Assembly: GCA_007124475.1 (NCBI GenBank)
Contig: SLFB01000175.1
Coordinates: forward strand, 1-7,793
Origin: Vibrio sp.
GTDB taxonomy: Bacteria > Pseudomonadota > Gammaproteobacteria > Enterobacterales > Vibrionaceae
Direction of reading: 5' to 3'
DNA: 7,793 nucleotides
Each line of letters starts with the position of its first letter. The stretch's first letter is position 1. Positions 1 to 6,044 of this stretch are shown here, piece by piece. Under the pieces are notes generated by a model. It had not been told where the DNA came from. It saw only the letters and a list, made by a program, of their open reading frames with translations, and ran no database searches. A program made the position numbers and the translations under genes.

Positions 1-3
1 ATC

Positions 4-129
4 TATACCCAAACAACTTGGAGTTGCAGGTCGGTGGCAAGTGACTTCATCCCCATGCGCACAGGAAAACGATGTGATTGGGGTAAAAGAACTTAGCCAA
101 CCCCTATAGCTGCAAGTAGGAAAGGGATA
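4..129. repeat. ERIC-type palindromic repeat, near full length
   Basis: An imperfect palindrome of about 126 bp, matching the usual ERIC length of about 127 bp. It opens with TATACCC (4-10) and closes with GGGATA (124-129). The central hairpin has CCCC at 51-54 and GGGG at 80-83. The arms also resemble the ERIC consensus as I remember it: a GTTGCAGG block at 23-30, GGCAAGTGA at 36-44, TGATTGGGGT at 75-84, and AGCCAAC followed by GCTGCAAGT in the right arm. ERICs are non-coding, MITE-like intergenic repeats of Enterobacteriaceae and Vibrionaceae that are often transcribed and can fold into a long hairpin. This one lies upstream of the ptsH promoter candidate. The identification is by eye, without a database search. 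Confidence 0.82.
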
Positions 130-144
130 ATCGTCAACTATAAT
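116..144 (+). promoter_or_regulatory. Candidate ptsH promoter
   Basis: A perfect TATAAT lies at 139-144. The hexamer 17 bp upstream (GTAGGA, 116-121) is a poor -35 match and falls in the end of the ERIC element, so the promoter would need an activator or start by another route. Transcription from here would begin near 151 and give a leader of about 135 nt. The E. coli pts promoters are CRP-controlled. I see only a TGTGA half-site inside the ERIC (73-77) and no convincing full CRP or Cra operator. Confidence 0.4.
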
Positions 145-172
145 GACTGGTATGGATAATTATTTTAACTTG

Positions 173-209
173 GCTAAGCTTTTAGCTCTGAAATCTGCTT
201 AGTGAGCTA
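173..209 (+). promoter_or_regulatory. ptsH leader with overlapping stem-loops
   Basis: Three short complementary pairs overlap in the untranslated leader. They are GCTAA/TTAGC (173-177 with 182-186), CTAAGC/GCTTAG (174-179 with 197-202) and TAGCTC/GAGCTA (183-188 with 204-209). The first excludes the other two, while the second and third interlock as in a pseudoknot. Each stem is only 5-6 bp, so biological meaning is uncertain. The rest of 131-284 shows only the -10 box and the ptsH ribosome binding site (GGGG, 273-276, 8 nt before the ATG). Confidence 0.25.
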
Positions 210-284
210 GCGGAATTGAGTAGTTAAGGTTAAGCTTATTCAAGTGAACGACTTACAAAAACTAAACTAATTGGGGTATAACAC

Positions 285-542
285 ATGTACGAGAAGCAAG
301 TAGAAATCACTGCAGAAAACGGTCTTCATACTCGTCCAGCAGCACAGTTTGTTAAAGAAGCTAAAGCTTTCGATGCAGATATTACAGTCACTTCGAACGG
401 CAAAAGTGCTAGTGCAAAAAGCCTATTCAAACTACAAACCCTTGGCCTAGTAAAAGGTACTGTGGTTTCTATTTCTGCTGAAGGACCTCAAGCAAAAGAA
501 GCGGTTGATCACCTAGTTGCTCTAATGGATCAACTTCACTAA
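285..542 (+). CDS. ptsH: Phosphocarrier protein HPr
   Basis: HPr is the small cytosolic phosphocarrier of the PEP:sugar phosphotransferase system. It takes phosphate from Enzyme I and hands it to the sugar-specific EIIA domains, including the Crr protein encoded downstream. The 85 residues are the normal length. The active-site region GLHTRPAA puts the phosphorylated histidine at H15, with the conserved R17 beside it. The region around S46 (SAKSLFKLQTLGL) is conserved as in E. coli HPr; in enteric bacteria this serine is not a regulatory phosphorylation site as it is in Firmicutes. The ATG follows GGGG by 8 nt. ptsI and crr follow on the same strand, but the 146-base gap to ptsI holds a strong stem-loop, so HPr may be made in excess over Enzyme I. 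The identification is secure from sequence similarity and operon context. Confidence 0.98.
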   Translation: MYEKQVEITAENGLHTRPAAQFVKEAKAFDADITVTSNGKSASAKSLFKLQTLGLVKGTVVSISAEGPQAKEAVDHLVALMDQLH

Positions 543-564
543 TCAACTCTCTTTGTTTCAGTCC

Positions 565-595
565 AAGGTCATTTTGTTGCAAACAAGATGACCTT
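565..595 (+). terminator. Strong ptsH-ptsI intergenic stem-loop, attenuator or mRNA 3'-end stabiliser
   Basis: A 14-bp stem (565-578 with 582-595, one G-T pair, otherwise Watson-Crick) closes on a 3-base GCA loop. It begins 23 bases after the ptsH stop. The bases that follow (ATTTGAAAT) are not a good T tract, so complete intrinsic termination is unlikely. Partial termination, or protection of a processed ptsH transcript from 3' exonucleases, fits better. Stem and loop are read directly from the sequence; the function is inferred. Confidence 0.55.
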
Positions 596-610
596 ATTTG
601 AAATATGGCC

Positions 611-634
611 AACAATAAGCTAGTAATTATTGTT
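611..634 (+). other. Second, weaker ptsH-ptsI stem-loop
   Basis: AACAATAA (611-618) pairs with TTATTGTT (627-634) across an 8-base loop. The stem is A/T-rich and weak. It lies just downstream of the strong stem at 565-595 and upstream of the ptsI ribosome binding site. A possible weak promoter for ptsI (TTGAAA at 598-603, TAGTAA at 621-626, 17-bp spacer) overlaps it. Neither element is strong enough to claim alone. Confidence 0.3.
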
Positions 635-688
635 ATTGTCATGATTCATATTTCTCCCGTTTACAGTTCACCAATTTAAGGTAAGGCT

Positions 689-2410
689 ATGATTTCAGGC
701 ATCCTAGCATCTCCAGGTATTGCTATTGGTAAAGCACTACTACTTCAAGAAGATGAAATAGTTCTAAATACACACACCATCTCTGAGGCTGATGTAGCAG
801 CAGAAGTACAACGCTTTTACGACGCACGCGAAAAATCCTCTGCGCAGCTCACCGTGATCAAACAAAAAGCATTAGAGACTTTTGGTGAAGAAAAAGAAGC
901 CATCTTCGAAGGCCATATCATGCTATTGGAAGATGAAGAGCTAGAAGATGAAATTTTAGCCCTCATCAAAAATGATAAGCTAACCGCAGACAATGCTATT
1001 TATACCGTGATTGAAGAGCAAGCAGCCGCGCTTGAGTCACTGGATGATGAATATCTAAAAGAGCGCGCAACGGACATTCGTGACATCGGCACACGTTTTG
1101 TTAAAAATGCCTTGGGTATCAATATCGTATCCCTAAGTGATATTAATGAAAAAGTTATTCTGGTTGCGAATGACCTAACTCCTTCTGAAACTGCACAAAT
1201 CAACCTTGACTACGTGCTTGGCTTTGCATGTGATATTGGTGGCCGCACCTCACACACCTCTATCATGGCACGCTCACTTGAGTTACCGGCTATTGTCGGT
1301 ACCAATGATATTACTAAGCAAGTCAAAAATGGCGATATGCTTGTTCTCGATGCGATTAATAACAAGATCTTTATCAATCCAAGCCAGGCTGAGCTTGAGC
1401 AAGCAAAACAAGTTCAACATGATTTCTTTGCCGAGAAAGAAGAGCTTGCCAAATTAAAAGACCTTCCAGCACAAACTCTAGACGGCCATAGCGTTGAAGT
1501 ATGCGGCAACATCGGTACCGTAAAAGATTGTGATGGCATTATTCGCAATGGCGGAGAGGGTGTTGGCCTATATCGTACAGAGTTCCTATTCATGGATCGC
1601 GATGCCCTGCCGACAGAAGAAGAACAATACCAAGCTTACAAACAAGTCGCCGAAGCAATGAATGGTCACTCTGTGATTATTCGTACGATGGATATTGGTG
1701 GTGATAAAGATCTACCGTACATGGATTTGCCAAAAGAAATGAACCCATTCTTAGGCTGGCGTGCGATACGTATTAGCTTAGATCGCCGTGAAATTCTGCG
1801 CGATCAGTTACGTGGTATTTTACGTGCTTCTGCGCACGGTAAGCTACGCATTATGTTCCCGATGATTATCTCGGTTGAAGAAATTCGTGAACTGAAAAAA
1901 GCCATTGAAGAATACAAAGCTGAACTACGTAGTGAAGGGCTAGCATTCGATGAAAACATCGAAATTGGTGTTATGGTCGAGACCCCAGCAGCAGCAGCCA
2001 TCGCTCATCATTTAGCTAAAGAAGTCGCCTTTTTCTCAATTGGCACCAATGATTTAACTCAATATACCTTAGCCGTTGACCGTGGTAACGAGATGATCTC
2101 TCATCTATATAATCCATTGTCGCCAGCAGTACTGACCGTGATTAAGCAGGTGATCGACGCCTCTCATGCTGAAGGCAAATGGACAGGTATGTGTGGTGAA
2201 TTAGCTGGTGATGAACGAGCAACTTTATTACTCTTAGGTATGGGGCTAGATGAGTTTTCTATGAGTGGCATTTCGATTCCTAAAGTGAAGAAAGTCATTC
2301 GTAATACCAATTTCGCTGAAGTGAAAGCCATGGCTGAGCATGCATTGTCGTTGCCAACGGCTGCTGAAATTGAGGCATGTGTAGAAAAGTTTATCGCCGA
2401 TAAGTGCTAA
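689..2410 (+). CDS. ptsI: PTS Enzyme I (PEP-protein phosphotransferase)
   Basis: Enzyme I autophosphorylates from phosphoenolpyruvate and passes the phosphate to HPr H15, the first step of all PTS sugar uptake. It is a cytosolic homodimer. At 573 residues it is nearly the E. coli length (575). The N-terminal part (about 1-145) is the HPr-binding helical domain. The swivelling domain carries GGRTSHTS with the phosphorylated H189. The C-terminal PEP-binding barrel (about 255-540) shows R296 (LYRTEF), R332 (IIRTMD), E431 (VETPAA), N454/D455 (GTNDLTQY) and the acid/base C502 (GMCGEL), all at the E. coli positions. The ATG follows AAGG (678-681) by 7 nt. The gap to crr is 131 bases and carries promoter-like boxes, so crr is probably only partly co-transcribed. 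No oddities were seen. Confidence 0.98.
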   Translation: MISGILASPGIAIGKALLLQEDEIVLNTHTISEADVAAEVQRFYDAREKSSAQLTVIKQKALETFGEEKEAIFEGHIMLLEDEELEDEILALIKNDKLTADNAIYTVIEEQAAALESLDDEYLKERATDIRDIGTRFVKNALGINIVSLSDINEKVILVANDLTPSETAQINLDYVLGFACDIGGRTSHTSIMARSLELPAIVGTNDITKQVKNGDMLVLDAINNKIFINPSQAELEQAKQVQHDFFAEKEELAKLKDLPAQTLDGHSVEVCGNIGTVKDCDGIIRNGGEGVGLYRTEFLFMDRDALPTEEEQYQAYKQVAEAMNGHSVIIRTMDIGGDKDLPYMDLPKEMNPFLGWRAIRISLDRREILRDQLRGILRASAHGKLRIMFPMIISVEEIRELKKAIEEYKAELRSEGLAFDENIEIGVMVETPAAAAIAHHLAKEVAFFSIGTNDLTQYTLAVDRGNEMISHLYNPLSPAVLTVIKQVIDASHAEGKWTGMCGELAGDERATLLLLGMGLDEFSMSGISIPKVKKVIRNTNFAEVKAMAEHALSLPTAAEIEACVEKFIADKC

Positions 2411-2426
2411 TACATAATTACCCCCT

Positions 2427-2482
2427 ACAATAGGTGACGATGAGCAAACTCCTTGAAGGATATAAAAATAGTCGTCTATTGT
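2427..2482 (+). other. Imperfect stem-loop between ptsI and crr
   Basis: Bases 2427-2438 can pair with 2471-2482 in a 12-bp stem that includes two G-T pairs; the outer part is CAATAG/CTATTG. The 32-base loop contains a small nested hairpin (2450-2453 with 2457-2460). No T tract follows, so it is not a standard terminator. It starts 16 bases after the ptsI stop and ends just upstream of the crr -10 candidates. It could mark the 3' end of a processed ptsI transcript. Confidence 0.35.
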
Positions 2483-2488
2483 TCGAGA

Positions 2489-2516
2489 TTGGTATACTAT
2501 ACTGATATAGCATAAT
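2489..2516 (+). promoter_or_regulatory. Candidate crr promoters
   Basis: Two overlapping candidates are visible. One is an extended -10, TGGTATACT, at 2490-2498, which can work with a weak -35. The other is TTGGTA (2489-2494) with CATAAT (2511-2516), a 16-bp spacer, giving a very short leader. A small palindrome, CTATA/TATAG (2497-2501 with 2506-2510), lies between the two -10 boxes. E. coli crr also has its own promoters, though those lie inside ptsI. This would let EIIA-Glc levels be set apart from Enzyme I. Confidence 0.5.
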
Positions 2517-2541
2517 TTTAAAACGTTAGGAGCATGACACA

Positions 2542-3051
2542 ATGGGTCTGTTTGACAAACTTAAAAAGCTAGTCTCTGATGACAGCGCTGACGCTGGTGC
2601 AATTGAAATCATCGCACCACTTTCTGGTGAAATTGTAAATATTGAAGATGTACCAGATGTCGTGTTTGCCGAGAAAATTGTTGGTGATGGTATTGCCATC
2701 AAACCAACGGGTAACAAAATGGTTGCTCCGGTTAATGGCACCATAGGTAAAATTTTTGAAACTAACCACGCTTTTTCAATCGAATCTGATGATGGCGTTG
2801 AGCTGTTTGTTCACTTTGGTATTGATACTGTTGAATTAAAAGGCGAAGGCTTCAAGCGTATCGCTCAAGAAGGTCAATCAGTGAAAGTGGGTGACACTAT
2901 CATTGAATTTGATCTTGCTCTTCTTGAAGAAAAAGCAAAATCGACATTGACTCCAGTTGTTATTTCTAACATGGACGAAATCAAAGAACTGACCAAGTTG
3001 TCAGGTTCTGTAAATGTAGGTGAAACTGCTGTATTACGTGTTACTAAGTAA
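2542..3051 (+). CDS. crr: Glucose-specific PTS component EIIA-Glc
   Basis: EIIA-Glc receives phosphate from HPr and passes it to membrane EIIB/EIIC domains for glucose and related sugars. In its two phosphorylation states it also controls adenylate cyclase and excludes non-PTS permeases, so it is the central signal of carbon catabolite repression in enteric bacteria and vibrios. The 169 residues equal the E. coli length. The phosphorylated histidine is H91 counting Met (H90 in mature numbering) in ELFVHFGID, with the partner H76 in TNHAFS. The N-terminal GLFDKLKKLV stretch is the amphipathic helix that touches the membrane. The ATG follows AGGAG (2528-2532) by 9 nt, a strong site. It is the last gene of the pts cluster and ends 20 bases before a clear terminator. 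No matching EIIBC gene lies in the window. Confidence 0.98.
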   Translation: MGLFDKLKKLVSDDSADAGAIEIIAPLSGEIVNIEDVPDVVFAEKIVGDGIAIKPTGNKMVAPVNGTIGKIFETNHAFSIESDDGVELFVHFGIDTVELKGEGFKRIAQEGQSVKVGDTIIEFDLALLEEKAKSTLTPVVISNMDEIKELTKLSGSVNVGETAVLRVTK

Positions 3052-3071
3052 TAAGTATTCAGTCTATATTG

Positions 3072-3101
3072 AAAAACGCTGCTAACTTAGCAGCGTTTTT
3101 T
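3072..3101. terminator. Bidirectional intrinsic terminator between crr and ubiF
   Basis: A 9-bp perfect stem, ACGCTGCTA (3076-3084) with TAGCAGCGT (3088-3096), closes on a 3-base loop. It has T6 on the + side (3096-3101) and A5 (3072-3076) on the other, which reads as T5 on the minus strand. It therefore ends crr on + and ubiF on -, starting 26 bases past the ubiF stop. The two genes are convergent and share it. Confidence 0.93.
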
Positions 3102-3122
3102 ATTGCTTATTGCCCTCAAGAT

Positions 3123-4277
3123 CTATAAGCCTAAAGCGTAACGCAACACCTGGCGCTTGATTGGTCCACTATGCTCCGCTCCTTTCAACAAGAGATTACG
3201 TGCTACTTTAAGAGGCAAAATGTCATTACTGAATGCTTGATAAAAAACATCCATTCCCGCCTGCATCAATAAATTATCAGCGCGGCGCTTTTGTTGATAG
3301 CGATTAAACACAGCTTCACTTAAGTTCACCTGATTTTTGGCAACATCCAATAAAACCGAAACATCTTTAAAGCCAAGGTTAACCCCTTGACCAGCAAGAG
3401 GGTTAATCGTATGTGCAGCATCACCCACTAAAACTGCGCCTTGTTTTACATACACTTGCGCATGGCGACGAGTTAACGGGAAATAACCATGTTGAATAAC
3501 CTCAACCTCACCAAGTTCACTAGGGAAATGCAGCAAAATCTCTTGTTTTAACTGATGAGGGGACATGGTAGATAACTGCTTAATACGCTGAGGAGAGTCG
3601 TACCAAACTAAAGAGGCTTGCTGACCTAACAATGGCAAAAAGGATCGAGGTCCTGAAGGGAAAAATTGCTGCCAAGTGATATCTTGCTGAGGCTTTTCTG
3701 TCATCACATTAATTAGCATACAATAATGACGATAATCCCAAGCGGTAACACCAATATGTGCCATTTGCCTGACCCGCGATTGTGCTCCATCGGCTCCGAT
3801 AACCCATGGACTGTTCAGCACCTGGCCTGAATCCAGGGTTACTGTATTCATCTGACCATCAAAATTCATCTGTGTCAGCTTATCTGGGCAAAACACGGTC
3901 AAGTTTGGATGATGATGAAACTGCTCCCAGAGCCCTAATTGTATTAGGCGGTTCTCAACCATAAATCCTAATTGTTCGAGATTGAGATCATCACTAGAAA
4001 AACGCGTTCGGCACTCAGGGTGTTCCCACGTTTCTAAACGGCGATATGGGCACACACGCTTATCGAGTATCGATTGCCAGGCTCCTAACGACTCCAATAA
4101 AGCAACCGAACTCGAAGAGATGGCCGAAATTCGTAAATCCATAGGTTGCTCATCATCAAATGGCTGCGCTAAGGATCCCTCAACCAATGCTACTTTTCGT
4201 TGTTGCTTAGCCAAACCCAGTGCAACTGCTGCACCCACCATGCCGCCGCCAATGACAATGACATCAAAACTGCTCAT
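3123..4277 (-). CDS. ubiF: FAD-dependent 3-demethoxyubiquinol hydroxylase
   Basis: UbiF hydroxylates the demethoxyubiquinol ring late in aerobic ubiquinone-8 synthesis, using O2 and an FAD cofactor. The 384 residues show the UbiH/UbiF/UbiI flavin monooxygenase pattern: the Rossmann GGGMVG at 10-15, the DG motif GADGAQSRVRQ from 161, and the second FAD motif GDAAHTINPLAGQGVNLG from 285. Against the paralogues, YRRLETWE, FMVEN, LVWYDSP and the C-terminal IKRQVLRYALGL match E. coli UbiF (391 aa) as I remember it. The position, divergent from miaB, is also that of E. coli ubiF. The ATG at 4277 follows AGGGA by 6 nt on the minus strand. Older annotations may call this VisC-like. UbiH or UbiI is the alternative, but less likely given the neighbours. 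Confidence 0.92.
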   Translation of the reverse strand: MSSFDVIVIGGGMVGAAVALGLAKQQRKVALVEGSLAQPFDDEQPMDLRISAISSSSVALLESLGAWQSILDKRVCPYRRLETWEHPECRTRFSSDDLNLEQLGFMVENRLIQLGLWEQFHHHPNLTVFCPDKLTQMNFDGQMNTVTLDSGQVLNSPWVIGADGAQSRVRQMAHIGVTAWDYRHYCMLINVMTEKPQQDITWQQFFPSGPRSFLPLLGQQASLVWYDSPQRIKQLSTMSPHQLKQEILLHFPSELGEVEVIQHGYFPLTRRHAQVYVKQGAVLVGDAAHTINPLAGQGVNLGFKDVSVLLDVAKNQVNLSEAVFNRYQQKRRADNLLMQAGMDVFYQAFSNDILPLKVARNLLLKGAEHSGPIKRQVLRYALGL

Positions 4278-4346
4278 GTTTTTTCCCTTTGGGGTTATTC
4301 ATTTACCGCATTCATTGTACGGAGTCAGCTATTTTTTGCGAACTAA

Positions 4347-4352
4347 TTTATA
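4347..4352 (-). promoter_or_regulatory. Candidate ubiF -10 box
   Basis: On the minus strand TATAAA occupies 4352 to 4347, about 70 bases upstream of the ubiF ATG. No good -35 lies at 16-18 bp; the nearest TTG-like hexamer (TTGCCC, from 4379 to 4374) is 21 bp away. The call rests mainly on the -10 match and the divergent layout. Confidence 0.3.
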
Positions 4353-4399
4353 CTAAAACCTTGCTAAAATAAGGGGCAAACCCCAGTAATAACAACGGT

Positions 4400-4405
4400 T
4401 ATAAT
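4400..4405 (+). promoter_or_regulatory. Candidate miaB -10 box
   Basis: A perfect TATAAT lies at 4400-4405, giving a miaB leader of about 100 nt. No good -35 is seen at 16-18 bp upstream. A small GGGG/CCCC hairpin (4373-4376 with 4381-4384) occupies that spot. It sits between the divergent ubiF and miaB genes, so regulatory sequence is expected here. Confidence 0.4.
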
Positions 4406-4456
4406 TTATTGCTAACCCTAGTCAGTCACTAACGAAAGCAGTACAATACGCCGCTA

Positions 4457-4471
4457 CCGCCGCGATGGCGG
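4457..4471 (+). other. GC-rich hairpin in the miaB leader
   Basis: CCGCC (4457-4461) pairs with GGCGG (4467-4471) over a 5-base loop, 40 bases upstream of the miaB start. It stands out in an otherwise A/T-rich gap. No T tract follows directly. It could affect leader stability, but the short stem may be chance. The remainder of 4278-4510 shows no further gene. Confidence 0.3.
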
Positions 4472-4510
4472 ATCCTTATTTGAACCAACAATTGAACGAG
4501 CGAAAGTGAG

Positions 4511-5935
4511 ATGAGTAAGAAACTGCTAATTAAAACCTGGGGCTGTCAGATGAATGAATACGATTCATCGAAAATGGCTGATTTGCTCAATGCGGCAAGT
4601 GGTTATGAGCTAACAGAAGAACCAGAGGAAGCAGACGTCCTTCTACTTAATACCTGTTCAATTCGAGAAAAGGCTCAAGAAAAAGTCTTTCATCAACTTG
4701 GACGTTGGAAAAATCTGAAAGATAAAAAACCAGGCGTTGTGATTGGTGTCGGTGGTTGTGTCGCGACTCAAGAAGGTGATCATATCCGTGAACGAGCTCC
4801 TTTCGTTGATGTCATTTTTGGCCCTCAAACTCTGCATCGTTTGCCTGAAATGATCAAAAACTCACAATCAAGTGATGCTCCGGTGATGGATATTTCCTTC
4901 CCCGAAATAGAAAAGTTTGACCGCTTGCCAGAACCTAAAGCTGAAGGCGCAACAGCGTTCGTTTCCATTATGGAAGGTTGCTCGAAATATTGTACCTATT
5001 GTGTGGTGCCATATACTCGTGGTGAAGAAGTGAGCCGTCCGATGGATGATGTACTTTACGAAATCGCCCAACTCGCTGAGCAAGGGGTACGCGAAGTTAA
5101 TCTATTAGGGCAAAATGTAAACGCTTATCGTGGCCCAACCCATGACGGTGATATCTGTTCTTTTGCTGAACTACTACGCTTAGTCGCATCGATTGATGGT
5201 ATTGATCGAATCCGCTTCACCACCAGCCATCCGTTAGAATTTACTGATGATATCATTGCGGTTTACGAAGATACGCCTGAATTGGTGAGCTTCCTGCACT
5301 TACCTGTGCAAAGTGGTAGTGATCGCATTCTTACCATGATGAAGCGCCCACACACCGCCATTGAATATAAGTCTATTATTCGCAAACTACGCAAAGCTCG
5401 TCCTGATATTCAAATCAGCTCAGACTTTATCGTAGGCTTCCCTGGGGAATCAGATAAAGACTTCCAAGACACAATGAAACTCATCCGAGACGTTGACTTT
5501 GATATGAGCTTTAGCTTTATTTTCTCTCCTCGTCCAGGTACTCCCGCAGCGGATTATCCTTGTGACTTATCAGAAGAGACGAAAAAAGAGCGCTTATACG
5601 AACTGCAACAACAAATTAATAGTCAAGCTATGCGTTATTCACGTTTAATGCTGGATAGCGAACAGCGTATTTTAGTTGAAGGGCCATCAAAGAAAAACTT
5701 GATGGAACTACGTGGACGTACTGAAAACAACCGAGTCGTCAACTTTGTTGGGACTCCTGATCTGATCGGTCAATTTGTTGATGTTAAAATTGTCGATGTT
5801 TTCCCTAATTCACTACGTGGTGAGCTCATCCGCACAGAAGCTGAAATGAACTTGCGCGTGGTTATTTCTCCATCACAAATGATGGCTAAGACGCGTCGAG
5901 AAGATGCTTTAGGGGTCGCTTCTTTCACACCTTAG
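4511..5935 (+). CDS. miaB: tRNA-2-methylthio-N6-dimethylallyladenosine synthase
   Basis: MiaB is a radical-SAM methylthiotransferase that converts i6A37 to ms2i6A37 in tRNAs reading UNN codons, improving decoding accuracy. The 474 residues equal the E. coli length. The N-terminal methylthiotransferase domain has its cluster cysteines at C12 (TWGCQMNEYDSSKM), C49 (NTCSIREKA) and C83 (GGCVA). The radical-SAM CxxxCxxC is C157, C161, C164 (GCSKYCTYC). A TRAM RNA-binding domain lies at about 378-440. An in-frame TGA six codons upstream (4493-4495) confines the start, and the N-terminus aligns with E. coli MiaB. The Shine-Dalgarno is unusually weak: GTGAG touches the ATG and nothing better is at normal spacing. 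The gene leads the phoH-ybeY-corC cluster, 109 bases ahead of phoH, and is divergent from ubiF. Confidence 0.97.
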   Translation: MSKKLLIKTWGCQMNEYDSSKMADLLNAASGYELTEEPEEADVLLLNTCSIREKAQEKVFHQLGRWKNLKDKKPGVVIGVGGCVATQEGDHIRERAPFVDVIFGPQTLHRLPEMIKNSQSSDAPVMDISFPEIEKFDRLPEPKAEGATAFVSIMEGCSKYCTYCVVPYTRGEEVSRPMDDVLYEIAQLAEQGVREVNLLGQNVNAYRGPTHDGDICSFAELLRLVASIDGIDRIRFTTSHPLEFTDDIIAVYEDTPELVSFLHLPVQSGSDRILTMMKRPHTAIEYKSIIRKLRKARPDIQISSDFIVGFPGESDKDFQDTMKLIRDVDFDMSFSFIFSPRPGTPAADYPCDLSEETKKERLYELQQQINSQAMRYSRLMLDSEQRILVEGPSKKNLMELRGRTENNRVVNFVGTPDLIGQFVDVKIVDVFPNSLRGELIRTEAEMNLRVVISPSQMMAKTRREDALGVASFTP

Positions 5936-5987
5936 AGATATTACTTTATCCGATTAAAAGCGAAAAAACGGATAGCTTTGGTCACCA

Positions 5988-6019
5988 CCCCATGAGTAGC
6001 CGGTCACAATCGGCTACTC
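5988..6019 (+). promoter_or_regulatory. Stem-loop and sigma-32-like -10 before phoH
   Basis: GAGTAGCCG (5994-6002) pairs perfectly with CGGCTACTC (6011-6019) over an 8-base loop, with a possible extra G-T pair, ending 25 bases before the phoH start. No T tract follows. CCCCATGAG (5988-5996), overlapping its left arm, resembles the heat-shock sigma-32 -10 (CCCCAT). The expected CTTGAAA -35 is not seen at normal spacing, so the promoter part is weak. In E. coli the ybeZYX-lnt operon is heat-shock controlled, which makes the match worth recording. A weaker TATCCG/CGGATA pair lies upstream (5947-5952 with 5969-5974). Confidence 0.4.
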
Positions 6020-6044
6020 GACACAGACTTACTGAGAGGCCAAT

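Noticed and set aside
243..258. A possible CRP site just upstream of ptsH (AGTGA...TTACA)
   Set aside because: The half-sites are spaced 5 bases instead of 6 and both are imperfect, so it does not fit the CRP operator.
2246..2542. A 98-residue minus-strand open frame across the ptsI end and the crr promoter region
   Set aside because: It is antisense to the conserved ptsI C-terminus and shows no recognisable motif. It is explained as a chance frame.
3982..4356. A 124-residue + strand open frame antisense to ubiF
   Set aside because: It overlaps the well-conserved ubiF N-terminus on the opposite strand, has a low-complexity composition and matches no family I recognise. It is a shadow frame.
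5947..5974. TATCCG/CGGATA stem after miaB as a terminator
   Set aside because: The stem is only 6 bp with a 16-base loop and no T tract, so it is unlikely to terminate transcription.
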